This document shows, in pieces, positions 19,201 through 33,100 of a stretch of 64,000 nucleotides of DNA; position 1 is the stretch's first letter, and every line of letters starts with the position of its first letter. A model generated the notes under the pieces. That model had not been told where the DNA came from, did not search any database, and saw only the letters and a program-made list of their open reading frames with translations. Source of the stretch: Salminus brasiliensis. Its lineage: Eukaryota; Chordata; Actinopteri; Characiformes; Bryconidae. Position numbers and translations under genes: made by a program. The stretch is from assembly GCF_030463535.1 (NCBI RefSeq), contig NC_132900.1, positions 29,655,721-29,719,720 on the forward strand, read 5' to 3'.

Positions 19201-22200
19201 CAAAATACCACAATAGCTTAATGTAACATATTGAAACCAAAAAAATATCAACAATAAGAGACCATTAAGTGTGCCATGAGCTCCCCGGACAGAAATCAGT
19301 CACCTTGTGAGTTTAAGGTGGTAGTGACTTCAGGCTCCTGCAGGTTGTGTGTTGGAATTCAAAGATTTAGAAAAGGTGCTACAGTGCAGTGAGGGTCCCG
19401 TTGGATGTGTGGAAAATGGGTCTCAAAGCAGATGTTAATGATTGGCTGAAAGGAGTGACTGCATTTGGGCGTAGCCAAAGGCCATAGAGTGAAGAAAGTA
19501 GCTAAATCTGCAGGTGTATGAAAGCATACAGTTATATGGGTCTACCAGCAGTGGCAGAAATCTACAATCTACAGTCTACAGGGAATTCTCCACAGAATTG
19601 TGGCCGAAAGTCGCTTCACTTCCAAGACAGAACTGCTTCTAGAAGTCCACGCAGGTCCTTCACCACCAACTTCTGAAAGGACGCTCCACAGGGAGCTGCA
19701 GACCATCAACACTTCTGCTCAAGAGTGAATTTCCTGTAGGCTGGGATTTCTGCCACTGCTGGTAGACCCGTATGACCGTACGCTTCCATACACCTGCAGA
19801 TTCAGCTACTGTGGTCTTTGGCCACGCCCAAATGCAGTCCCTCCTGTATCTGCTTTGAGACCCATTACCAACCTTGTACCACCTCTTCTCAGTCTATGAA
19901 TCCTGCCACACACCTTACAGCGCCATCATTCTCGTGTAGCGCCATCTGCAAGAGCCTGAAGTCAGGTAAAAAGGAAACTCCGGTAACTCAGGTGTCCCGT
20001 CATACCTTCAGCAATGGCATTATTCAGTAATCTTTCAGCTTGGGGTGCGTAAGGCGTGTCTGCTCGGAACACATTGCGGCAGTTGGTGGGATGGGTGACT
20101 TCTTGACCTCCAGTGACCTCTGCCAGGTCGTAGAATAGGGTCACGCGTTCCTGTAGCAGCTCCAGCACCTCCCGGTCCTTTTGCTGAATATCAGCTGAGA
20201 GAGAGAGAAAGAGAGAGAGAAATTTACAGACAATCCATTTAGCTCACCAGAACATTCACCACATTAGACCAATGTTACCCCAGTCCCATTCCTCAGAGGT
20301 CATGGAAGGTTTAAACAGCGGGGTGGATAAAGCAGTGAGAGCAGGAAATGGAACAGCGCTGAATGATGGGAAAACGGTCTCGTCCTGGTACTGACCTCTG
20401 ATTCTACGCAGAAGGGCTTTGTCCTCCGTCTCAATAAGGGGGAAATCTTCCCTGGAGGGGCACCTGTGTGAGGGACGGAGAGGATGAGGAAATGAATACA
20501 GAGACCTCCTGTGTGTGTGTGTGTGGCACTATCCCAGTTTTACCTATTGTTGCAAATAAGTCACTTTCTGTCTTTATCTCCTTTAACTCATTTAAATCTG
20601 AGCCTGGATTTATGGGTAAGCTGCATGTCCACAATGTCCACAGTAAATTGGATCGCTATGTGGAACTGGAGCTTTCTGTGTGCTACCCTCTTTCTATTAC
20701 TGTGTTCAAAGAAACTCCATGCTGCCTTTATTGTTGGATGCACTGGGATAGTTCATGACTGAGTGTGCTGACTATTTATTTGTTATAATTTGAGAAACAA
20801 TAAAAGAGGACTGATGTATTTTTGTACTCAGCTATTACTAAGTATTTGCCCTTTTTACTATTTTGCATAAATAGTAACTTATAAAATAAGGCTATTACTC
20901 AGTTTTACCTTTTTTTTTTTTTTTTTTAGATCATATTATTTATCACAAATCACATTACAAGAGGAGGACAGCAGATTCAAATTACTAATAAAAAAAACAA
21001 TCCAGCATTTTCTTCATATTAAATAAAATAAAATAAAGTGTGTTTAAGGTATTTTCTCTTAAACAGAACAGAAACACAAATGCTGCTCTGTTCCTCCGGT
21101 ATTAACTTTAAACAGTTACTACTTTGGTACACTAGGCGGCAGCGGCAGCCTTTTAAGTGCTGGACAAGGAGGGAGTCTAGCCATTCACTCACAACAGCAC
21201 AAACCAGATGGACAGTTAGAAAGCGGAATTAAATCCAGGCCAATTTTCTTATATATTTATTTTTAATAATATTGTATATGACAAACCAATAGGCCATTTG
21301 GTTATTATTTTAAGGATCCAAAATATGGCCTAAAAAGTATCAGAAAATGTGTATAATAATAATTACTAATATCAATTGATTTGTAAAAACAGCCCTAGTG
21401 GTGGAGCTGAGGAGAGAGGGTGCACTCACTGCCTCACTGCCTCCTGAATGATCTTCATCCAGTTGTTCCTGTCGTCTTTGGAGGCGGCATGCAGCTCGTA
21501 CATCTCTGGAGGTTCTGGAGGATTGGAGTTGCTGATGAGGAACATCCCTCGCTCCTGATTGGCTATATCCCTGACTATCAGGTTCTGCAGGGACAGGACT
21601 GAAGGCTTGTCCTTCAAAGACAGACAAGAGTAAAAGAGGTTTGAATGAAGGCTTTTTCTTGCTCTGTGTGCAGCCAGTGATTTCTGGAGCTGCCTTCTGA
21701 TACACTTTGTACATCATATGAAGCTTCATATGAAGCACACTTCATTTACCAGTGTCAGAAACAGGTAAAGAGGACAATGACGATTCCTGCCAAATAATTC
21801 TCAATAATGCTGGGAATTCAGAGGGCTCTGAATCTGTGACTCACCAGACAGGGGAAAAAATACTTCTGGTCTTTTTCCTGCAAGAACACCAGGATGTCGG
21901 TCAGCAGCAGGACTTGCACATCTACAAAAATAAACACAGCTTGCTGTTAGTCGAGAACGTAAACAGGCCCAATTAGTAGCTTCAGTAACACGCACGTATA
22001 CAAGTACAAGTAAATGAATGCCCAGACATTAAGGGTGCTAGACTGGGAGTTCACAACAATTTATTTACATTAAAATCATAATTTAACAACAATAAAATTA
22101 TTTAGACTGAGATCTGTCATTTTTAATACACTAAACACACAACAAATTTGAGCACTTACATGCACTCCTAAAGGCTCTTTAAGCACGTTTAAGGTTCTTA

Positions 22201-24119
22201 ATTGTGAAAGAAAGTCAATGTACAAAATCATGTTTATGCAAGCAATTACAAACCAGAAGTGATCACCATGTTGCTTTTCTAAGCAGCACTGGAAGTATCC
22301 TCTATTAACCTCTTAAACCCTGAGCTTAGACCCACACCTAACTACATGACTTCCACAATTAGCAACAATTTCACAAACCCTAAAATAGAACTCTGTGGGA
22401 AGTAAATGTTACCAAAAAATGTATAATCATTTCTGCAGTGGGATGAATAAGTAAATAATAAAGCTTGTGTTTAATGGTTACTAAAGTAAATGTAAAGGTA
22501 ATAAGTATATAAAAATATAAATATGAATACTTACTATAGGTGGGAGATACTTGGGGTCCTGACATTAAAAATAGCAGTGGCGCATTCATAAACCACTATC
22601 TAGAACTAGTACAAATGACTTGGACACTTTGACTAGGTGATATTGTGCAGATTTCATATCATATAATATTCGTTGTGATATTATATCATGCAGACAAAAT
22701 GCATCAGTAATGCATCAGTAAAAAAATCAGTAATGCATCAGTAAAAAAAAATGCATCAGTAAAAAAACTGCTATTCAAATACTTTCCAATACCCAGTACA
22801 GTACAGTACAGTACAGTACAGGACTTCCAGTCTCACTCCCTGATACCCCCGATATGCTCAGAAAAGTATAGGATGTATCACAAGTAGAGCTATGACAATA
22901 TTTTATCGTATCGTGCAAAATTTTGTTATAGTGATAATTATAGTCTTTTCTAAGCATATGGAGGAGACTGTTATTACTGCTTAATAAACACTGATCCGCT
23001 GCAGGTTTCATTACTAACAGTGTGATTAGACGGGTTTAATTAGATGAAGAGCAGCAGGTGTTGAGTATAAATCACTGTATTTTATTTAGTATATATATAA
23101 AATTATTATAATTAAAATTGTAAAAAAAAAATTTGGTGTATTATGACTGATTCGGACCTATCAAAAATGATGCACAAACCTTTAGGAATTGGTGCACTTT
23201 AACATCCCTATCAACCAACGTTCACCCTCACAGCCGTTTACCTTTGAGTCTGGAGCCCTGTGCAGTCTTCCACAGCAGTGTCCCCTCGTGGATGAGCCTC
23301 CTCCTCTGCAGTTCTCCACCCCGGAACACGCCTCCTCCACGCACCTCTGTTTCAGCCCGAGGGTCCAGCTTGCCACGAATCTCCTGCAGCCGCTGTGTGT
23401 GCTCAAGCTCCTGCACCTGCTGATCCACTGAGCTCAGCAGCTCCCGGATCAGAACCAGGGCCTGGCTCAGCGACTCCGCCTCCTCTTCACTGCCTGAGAA
23501 ACAACATACATACACATATATAGTGCTGGTTAGAAACAGACAGGCAGACTGATAACACAAGGTACAACTAGTGCGGATTCTGGACAGCACTAGCAGAGTT
23601 CTAGCAGAGTTCTGGAAAGCATCTGGATAACCACTTAAAGCTTTACATATCATACGCCTTAACTGTGTGTTTGAATCTGTCAATCAAATGAACTCTCAGT
23701 CTATCTTTTTGACCATGTCTCAAGTGACCAGTAATCCATGCCACTGGGGACTGGAGTGTGTCCATTGTGGCAATGTGATAAATTGTCTGCTTGTTGGTTT
23801 ATAAGCATAGTGATCAAATTTACCCCTCGGGGGTTCATTAAAAGAAGCAGTGAACCAACCAAGCAACCAATCAATAAACACAATCAATAATTAAATGAAC
23901 AAACAGATCGCTACTGTGGGAAAATGAAGATATTTGAGGAGGTGTTGGAGAGGTATCTGTGTCTCACCTTTCGTATTGTCCAGTATCCGCTGGATCAGCA
24001 CTGGGTACTTGGTGATGCGCTGAGTGACGAGCAGGATGCACTCTTGGACTCCATGGCGACGGAGCAGGGGACCTCTGCTCACTCTCTATGCAGACAAACA
24101 GATAAATCTTTAGAAATAG

Positions 24120-24171
<52 letters not shown>

Positions 24172-27100
24172 GATGCTCATTTCACATTAAATCAGCACTT
24201 TTTAGATCTTATTACTGTCCGTATACATATGTCATTTCAATATCGTGGAGTTTTCCTTTTACTCACCCGGATGAAGTGCTGGAATCTCTTGTCCCGGGAC
24301 AGCAGCTCCTTGTAGAGCTTCACGGCCTTCAGGTGACGGCTGCAAAATTCGGCGTAGCACTTCCTCATCTCATCAGCATTGTGGCCTGAAAACTGAATGG
24401 AGGAGGAATGGCACAGATGAGCCTGTGTGAGCTTGGTGATGTTCAAGAAAACGTCCTGTTTTTTTCCCTGGTCTACAATGTTATCAGCCATCCGTCAACA
24501 TCGGACGGTACTCACCTGCTCCACCAGCACGTCTCCGAGCTGCTGGATGGTGAAGTTGGTGGTGCTGCCTGGCGCCAGGCTGTGGTTTCTCCTGCTCAGC
24601 AGTTGATTGAGGAAACGCGAGTGAAGCGCCACCAGCTGGTCCAGGCAGGGGAAGACGGCATGAGCCACGCCGGGCTCCAGCAGGACCTCCTCCAGCATGC
24701 CACGCCGGAACACGCCCTCCATGATCCGCAGAGTCCGCACGTGGTGCAGCTCGGTCTGGATCAGCTCTGCCGTGAAAGGAGCAGAACTTGGGGTTAGGCA
24801 CACTACCCCTCAGTGTATGTGGAGGAAGAGCAGAAGAAGTGCAGGAACAGGCCTCACCATAGATGACGTCCTGTCTCTTGATCACGTCTTTGCGGTGAGT
24901 CTGCAGGTATGAGGCGTCCACTGCCAAACTCCACGAATCGGCCTCAAAGTCCCGGCCGTCCTTCTCCAGCTCCTCCAGCATTGAAGCATAATACACTTCG
25001 CCTGTGTGTGTGTGTGTGTGTGGGGGGGGGATCAGGTAATAACATGTGTGATCAATTATTTAATATGTGACCACAGAAAATTCAGGGTTTTTTTACAGCT
25101 ACAGATTCATGCCTGGAAAGTGCCGAATAACACACTTACTCTCTAAAAACCTTTAGATTTCATTGTGACATTAATAAAAATATATATTTTTTGCATTTAA
25201 AGCAGCATTATGTAATTTCCTTCCCTTAAAACAACAGCTTCAAAGGCTGACTGTAACAAGAAGAACATTGTGGCGGTTGTTGCTGCTCTGGGCTTGGGAC
25301 GCTGCTAACTGCACTGTGTAACTTTGAAGAAGCGAGCACGAAAATGCCAGCGGGAGCGCTGTGAAGCCCGATACATTAGTGTAAGATCCTGTAATATTAC
25401 TCTACCGGCTCAGTCCACATGCTTTTTACTTTCAGTGACACGTCTGTATCTCTCAGCTTGTCCAGAAATATGTGTGTCTATAAAGTGGCTCAGGGCTTAT
25501 ATAACACTTCCAGACTGTAGGGGGAGCCCAGGAGCAAGAAATGCCAATTTTCCATAGTGCTGCTTTAAAGTAAGCACAGGAAACGACGATGACAAGCTCA
25601 AATTTTATTAGAGAACAGATAACCAGCCCTTGTTTTCCTTCATTTCCTCTCACTTGTCTTACCGTCATCATTCAGAGATTCCATGGACATAGCCCTGTTC
25701 CTGAAGTTCAGAGAGTCTGTAGACTGGGACAGAATTCGTCTGAGGCCAAGCGGAGAGTCGTCATTCAGATTCCTGTCCGTGCACACACACCCAAACACAC
25801 AGAAATAAGCAACAGCAAGTTTAAACTGACAGTACTAAAGTAAGAAGAGACAAGAGGAAAGTTGGGTTGGTGGGAAGTTGGTGGGCTGGTTCTTTAACCT
25901 TCGCCTTATCATTAACAAATCCTTCTCATGATTCTATTTTGAAGGGCTTATAAGTCCAGGAGTCGCTGCACAGTAGAATAGTGCACCACCTTCACTGGTC
26001 TGCTCAATCTTTAGCTAAGTAAGGCCTTTTGCAGTCAAACGGAGGGTTGATGAGCCTTTCTAGCAATCCTATGAGCAGTTCTCTCTCTCTGTTGACCTCC
26101 ACTGTTCCTATAACCATTTGTTAATTACATTAGGAGCTTCAGGAGTCTTCTCTGCTTTGGGGGCGTCAGTTATCGTAACATTCAGAGTGCTCGGCAGCTG
26201 CTAATGCCAGGTTCACGCCACTCGATTTTAGCCCTGATTTTTGAATCGTTGACTGTTTCTGGGAATTGCAGGCAAAAGCCTCAGGTTGGAGGCAAATGGT
26301 GTTCACTCGGACGCTTTGTGTAAACAGATGAAAGGCAAATCCAAGAGCTTGTCGAGTGATCACAGATGCTTCGCAAGCTCCCGACAAATATCTAGCAGGT
26401 TTAATATCTGGATCTGTCGCGACACTAAATCCAGTTAGTGTAAAAAGTGTGGTGACTAGAAGCTCAGTGCAGCAACTGGCCACATCCAATGAGAGCATCC
26501 GACACGGAGTGAGGAGAAAGCCGGGGGCGGACTTTATCTTTTTCTTCAGTGAGTTTTTAACTGCAAATCAGCTTGTATCGCTCTCGACATTTCAGGAAAA
26601 AAGATAAAAATTATATAAAAATCTAATAAAAATTATAAAAATTAACGTCTCGTGCACGGCATCGCATCAGTTCTTCTGTATGTCTTTGAGACCAAATGTG
26701 ATGTTGGATGGCAGACAGACTAGTCGCGGGTTCTCCCGAGAAAAAAAGATCTTATCATTTGTGACGCTGATCAGTCATGTATAGTGTGGAAACCACACCC
26801 ACTAAAAGATTCTGACATCTGACAATCGGGTAGAGAGAACCTGGCGTTTCAGAAGCCCATGGCCGTTGATTTTTGGGATTAGAGTTTGAGAGTGCTGGGG
26901 CATCAAAACGCATTATATTTCTTGGGGTGCCTAAACTTTTGCATGGTGCTCCTTTTTTTCTTTCTAAAATTGCACAGCTTTAACTTGATCAGCATGATTG
27001 GTCCATTTCACATCAGTGAAGAAATACACCATTTAATCATAATCAGGGTTCAAGTAATGTTTGTTATTATGGCTCTAACTGTGCTCCTATAGGTGGCCTC

Positions 27101-30100
27101 GGTAGCTCCATGCAGCACAACAAGCAGGACCGTAAATGGTGCGGATAGCTTAGTGAGTCCTGCACTGAAAAGCTAATAATAGTGAACGATAAGAAAAAGG
27201 ACAGGCCGTGTCTCGAACTCTATTCACAGGCATAACATCAACAGTTTCATGGGTCCTATAATAGAACCTTGTGGGACTCCACAAGCTGCGCTAAACCAAA
27301 CAGCTACCAAATCATTTGCAATATAATTTCTGCATTGGGATTCATAACTGTTTAAATCCTTGTAATAGATTATTGATATAGATGATGGTGATGGTGGTAT
27401 AGATGATGGACTGGATGGTGGTAACTGCTGATAAAGCAGCTGCCTGATAAAGGCAATGCAGGTAAATAAGAAAAACGTGTTGCTGCTCTCCAGATTCAGG
27501 TCGCTTCCACGTAATAGGTTTCATCAATCACTCTCACCCTGCGATGTTATTGGTGGACACGCTCTTGTTGAGGGAGAGGGTGGAGCGTCCCCGGCGTGAG
27601 CCCAGCAGAGACTGCCGCAGACTGTCGGAGGGGTAGATGGCTGAGCTCGGCCTTTCCTTTATCATGGGAGCTGAGAGAGAGAGAGAGAGACCTTTGTTAG
27701 CTTTCATATCTTAACTAAAGCAACTTGCTTTTGCAGACCTTCAGTTTTACAACCTGAGCTAAAGGTACAAAAGCAGCTGACTGTGTTTCTTATCATAATC
27801 TGTCTAGGAAAGAAGCTGTGGAATAGTGGGGCCATGTTCTCTGAGGTTGGGGGCGTTGGTTTAGGAACGGGTGGCAATAATCCACCAACAGCAATGCTCC
27901 TCCAAAATCTAGCAGAAAGCCTTCTTCCCTGGACAGTTGAGACACTTACTCCAACAAAAGCAGGACAAACTCTTTTTTTAATACCACTTAGAGCAGGCGT
28001 CCCAATACTTTTGTCCATATAGAGTATACAAAAAACAGCTGTGCTGCAGAGACGTTAGATTGCCAATAGGAGGCAGCGCCGCTCCTCTAGCTTACCTGCA
28101 TTGGTCTCAGAAGTAGGTGTTAAAATCTAGCCATGAGGAAGGGAGGAGACAAGGTAAACACAGGAAAACTAAGTCATCCGCTGGGAAAGGGAAGGGAGGC
28201 CTGTAGAAAGCAGTGAAAATTACACTCACTTTTGCTGCGAAGGGCCACGTTCTGGAGAGCCGAGCTGTTCCTCACCAGGGCTAACTTCTGCTGCTGCAAG
28301 AGGACCACAGACAATCATGGAGAGTGAGTGTGTGTAGTTAATGTATGAATAACACAGTCAGACAGTAAAACAGTGCAATAAATTACAATATATAGTCAAA
28401 AGTTTGTGGACACTTGCTTCATGCAATGTTTCTTTCAAAAGATCTTCTTCAATACTGTGCAAAAAAAAAAGTGCACTGTAGATTAAAAGTCCAGTAGACT
28501 GTGGAACAGAACACTGCTGTTTTTGGTTGAGAATTTGATTGCATTCAGACACAGGAGCATTAGTGAGGTCAGGTGCTGATGCTACCACTCCAGCTCATTC
28601 CTAATTTACTGGATGGATCTCCATCACTCCAGAGAACACTGCTCCACTGAATCACAGCCCAGTGCAAGGGATGTTATACTCATTGGACATGGTGACCTTA
28701 GAAATTAGCCCACTTTAGGCAAGCTGAATTTACTAATATAAAGGTAAAAAGGTAAAGGTGCACGTATTTGTCACTGTACACTGTACAGCGAAATGTGTCC
28801 TCCGCATTTAACCCATCTGGTAGTGAACACACACTCACACACACACGTGTTAGGGGCAGTGAGTACACACACACACCCAGAGCGGTGGGCAGCCAACTCC
28901 AGCGCCCGGGGAGCAGAGAGGGTAAAGGGCCTTGCTCAAGGGCCCAACAGTGGCAGGTGTCCACAAACTTTTGGAATTTTTGTATTCGATACGCCAATCA
29001 CAAATATTCAGCGATATAATCACAATACTGGTGTTCTGTCCATATCGTGCGGCGCTAGTTCTAATACTGGTTTAGAGCTGAACAGTATGGATTCTTGTGT
29101 GCAGTATTTCTTACCTTCTGTTTCATTTTGGCACAGTTGGCCAGTGTGTCTCGGCAACGGTTGTGGATGGTGACATTGCAGGCTGGAAGGAAAAAAACAG
29201 AAAGAAAAATATTAATAGAGTTAGAATGATTGAACATTGAGCTGAGCGTGTTATAGCCACACCAGTTTGTACAGAAGTACAGAAGTCCCTGTATGTCCTT
29301 GGTGTGTAATAAGCCTCGGAGTGTTAAGGGGTTAAGGGACTGTCAGTACGTCCAAAGAATAAATCCTAGGGATGGGAACGTCACATTGGATAGTCACCTT
29401 TACAAAGACATCATTTCTCAAAATATTACCCATTAGATGTAGGCCATACACATTTCCCTTTGCCCTTTGTTAGACATGTCATGTTTCTTAAATTTGACAA
29501 AATATTGGGACACCTGCTCATTCATCTATTCTTCTGAAATCACGGCTATTAATACAGAGTTTAGAGTTTGAGTTTTGTTGGAGTAACTGTCTCTACTGTC
29601 CAGGGAAGAAGACTAGATTTTAGAGGAAAATTGCTGTGAGGATTTGATTTGATTTGATTGAACTCTCCAGCTCATCCCAAAAGCATTGGTTACTCCAATG
29701 AAAGCATCCATCATTCCAGAGAGCACAGCAGTTTCCAGTGTACGCCTGGCATTAGGCATAGAGCCAACTATTGGAAGTACTTTTCTATAGAGTGTGTGTG
29801 TGCATTTGCACATATGTGTCATTCAACAATGGGTGCAACTTAGAGTAGCTGCATGCATTCATTAGAAAGGGGTGTCCACAAACATTTGGACGTACAGTGC
29901 ATGATGTATGTGAGAAGATAGTCTGCCTAACAGTCTTTTAGGCCAAGGATTTCAAAATTCCAAAATCCTGGAATGTCGCCTGTTCATGTTACTGCTAAAT
30001 CAGGAACCTTGGGGATCCGTCTGAGATCAGACTATTATTCCCCCAGAAAGCGAGTCTCTATTTGGAGAGTGAATATTGGATATTGCATTGACATATCAAG

Positions 30101-33100
30101 CAAAGCACAATGGCCAATTAGCATGCAATTTAGCCCTAAAAAACACACTGATCGTATCTCCTCTCCTCGATGTTAATAACCTTGCTGGATTTCCCCCCGC
30201 AGCTACTGTGGGGGGAAGGACGGCTGCTGAAAAACCTGAACTGTGAATGAACCAAAGAGCTCAAGAGCTCTTCAGCTTTTCTGCAGCTGTATCAGAAATG
30301 TGTTAGTGGAAAGGAAAACAGCTGCCTGCTGTCTGTCAGCAAACCCGCCGTCCTGCCATACAACAGCTTTCTACACCAGGTGTCCAAATGTTTGTGGACA
30401 CCCCTTTTAATTAATGCATTCAGCAACATTAGGTTGCACTCGTTGGACATGCATGACACACAGCTTGTCTAGTCCCTGTAAAGAAAGACATACTGCCAAT
30501 AGAATAGGTGTGGGCTTGAGGGGTATAAAGCCCCCCCAGCATCATTGAGCTGTGGAGTAGTGGAGCTCTGGAATGATGGATGGTGCTCCATGCAATCCTT
30601 TTGGGATGTGTTAGGAAGTTGGGCATGAGTTAGGGTGGTCATTATCCAACATCCTGACCTCACTGAATGCAATCAAATCTTCATAGCAATGCTCCTCCAA
30701 AATCTAGTGGAAAGTCTTCCTCCCTAGACAGTAGACACAGTTACTCCAACGAAAGCAGGACAAACTCTCTGAATATAGTGTGTGAGTATGTGGCGTCCCA
30801 CCAGGTTCAATCTTAGGGCCTATGGAACTGTTGATTAATTGGGACAGGGGTTAATCTTTTGGTTTTTCTATGATGTCGCTTAAAGAACCCTTTGTAGCAC
30901 TTTTGCTATTACAATTAAGCTAATTATGAACCTTCTGATCTTCATCTGCATCTGTGTATCTTCAGCAAAAGGTTTCCACACACAACAAAACGCCCAATTC
31001 CTGAAAAGTACGGCCTCGCCTTTGTCGAAACTCTATCAGCACTGTCACATCTCGCGAATGCCAGCGCTCCGGCCACAAACAGCAGCACCGATCAGCGCTC
31101 GGCGTTCCGTGCAGCTGCGTACTCATCCTAATCACTGCGGCAATCTTGGAAATCATCAGTCGTCGCTTTTCAATTTGGATGAGAGAAAAAGTGCAACAAA
31201 GAAAAGAGCCTCTTCAGCACTCTCTCTCTCTCTCTCTCTCTCTCTCTAGCTGTCTCTCTATCTCTCTCGCTCACTCTCGCTCTATTCCTGCCTCCTACCC
31301 CCCACCTTCCCACCTCTCGTTTCTCTGCATTGTTTCAAAGGGCCGCTTTTCCTGCGCAGTGTTTGGTAGACGGGAAGTCGTCCTCAAACAGAGGAAAGTG
31401 TGTGTGTGTGTGGGCACAGACTGAGGCACAGTTAAAAAAGGGTGATTAGGGTCAGGAGTGGCTATGTCGAGGGTCCGCCTGGGGAATTTGTCAAGACTAT
31501 CCAAGCGGCATCCATCAGAGGGCCTTGTGAAAGCAGGTTGCAGCAGCAAGCGCAGGCTGGGTGGGACGTCCAGTAGAGCATGAAGTGTAAACAGATGATT
31601 ACTAGAAAACTGGAGCTGGCCAACTGGGATGATCTGCGTTTAGCTGAAGCGCAGCAGTAAGCTCAGGTCACTGGCATCACTCGACCACCTCCAACCAGGC
31701 TGCCGAATGTTGTAGCTGATCTTAGCTATGTTTTAGTGGACCCTGGTATGCTTATCTTATATTTTTAATAACATTTATATATTTATTTGTAATTTCTGTC
31801 ATTTTAATTTGTGCATTTCTATCAGTTCATTAAGATTTGACTGGTTTGTTAATGGTTTGAAAGGTCTTAAAATTTTTATGTCTAAATGTTTGTGGACACC
31901 CCTTCTAATGAATGCATTCAGCTACTTTAAGCTGCACCAGTTACTGACGCAGATGTGCAAATGCACACACACACACACACACACACACACAGCTTATCTA
32001 GTCCCTGTACAGAAGTACTGCCAATAGAATAGGACTCTCTGGAGCAGATTAATAAACATGAACCCATTGTCACCATGCTGCCTAATGCCAGACGTGGGCA
32101 AGAGGGGTATAAAGCCCCCCAGCATTGAGCTGTGGAGCAGTGGAAGAAGAACTGTGTTCTCTGGAATGATGATGGTGGTGGTGGAGCTGCATCCAGTACT
32201 TCCAAATGGAATGAGTTGGAGAGTTGAGGATGAGGTTGCCAAATGCAATCAAATTCTCACAGCAATGCTCCTGCTCCAGTAGAAAGTCTTCTTCCCTGGA
32301 CAGTAGAGACAGTTACTCCAACAAAAGCAGGATCAGCTCTCTTTCATACCCTTGATTTCGGAAGAAACGCTGAATGAGCAGGTGTCCCAATACTTTTGTC
32401 CATATAGTTTATTATGTTATATTTAAGATTATTTACCACAAAAATCTTTGATCTTTGACATGATGTTAAGAACAGCTGCCAGATTCACATTCACGTGTCA
32501 AAAAGCAACGATATGCTTGGCTACGTTGTGATTAAGGGTAAATTACTGATGGGTCCTACTTCGCTAAGCCTTGTAAAGGAGGCAAAATTAAAAAAAAGTA
32601 GTAGTAGTCAACCAAACTAGTTCTACAGCCCAAGTTTTCCCAAAGTCATTTGATACCAAAAACCACACCTTCCCATGGTCAGGGGCAGTCCTAACAACCT
32701 CTAAACACCTCTTAGCTCTGAACTATTAACCAGCACCAAAAACCCCCCCAAAAAAACGGAAACCTGAGGCCTCATTAAAACTCAAGTGTATTTCGAAAAG
32801 CTCCACATGATTAGCATGAGAAAGACTTGGGCTTTCAAACTTCTCGCTAAATATGACCATGACGACACCGAAACGGTGCGTTCAAGATAAATGAGACGGC
32901 AAAACAGGATCGACGTGAAAGACAGCGAACGCAGCAGATCGGGGGTGGCTGGTGAGGTCACTTCCTGAACAACTGCTCGAGCGATAAGTCAGAAGGGAGC
33001 TATTTTTACCCCAGACACAACAGGGCCAGTTGAGCACGGCCAACGCTTCAGAAGAAAGAGGGGTTGTGCCCTTTTTGGATGCTAACTAGTGTCAGAACCA

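Noticed and set aside
24071-24077. Alternative acceptor gagcag for the third DH-region exon
   Set aside because: It puts the DH sequence out of frame; the upstream catag at 24087-24086 keeps it and gives conserved residues.
28097-28125. Possible micro-exon of arhgef2 (ag ... gtaagc) between two linker exons
   Set aside because: Splicing it in would create a stop or shift frame, while direct joining of 28230 to 27670 keeps frame and gives the conserved KERPSS motif.
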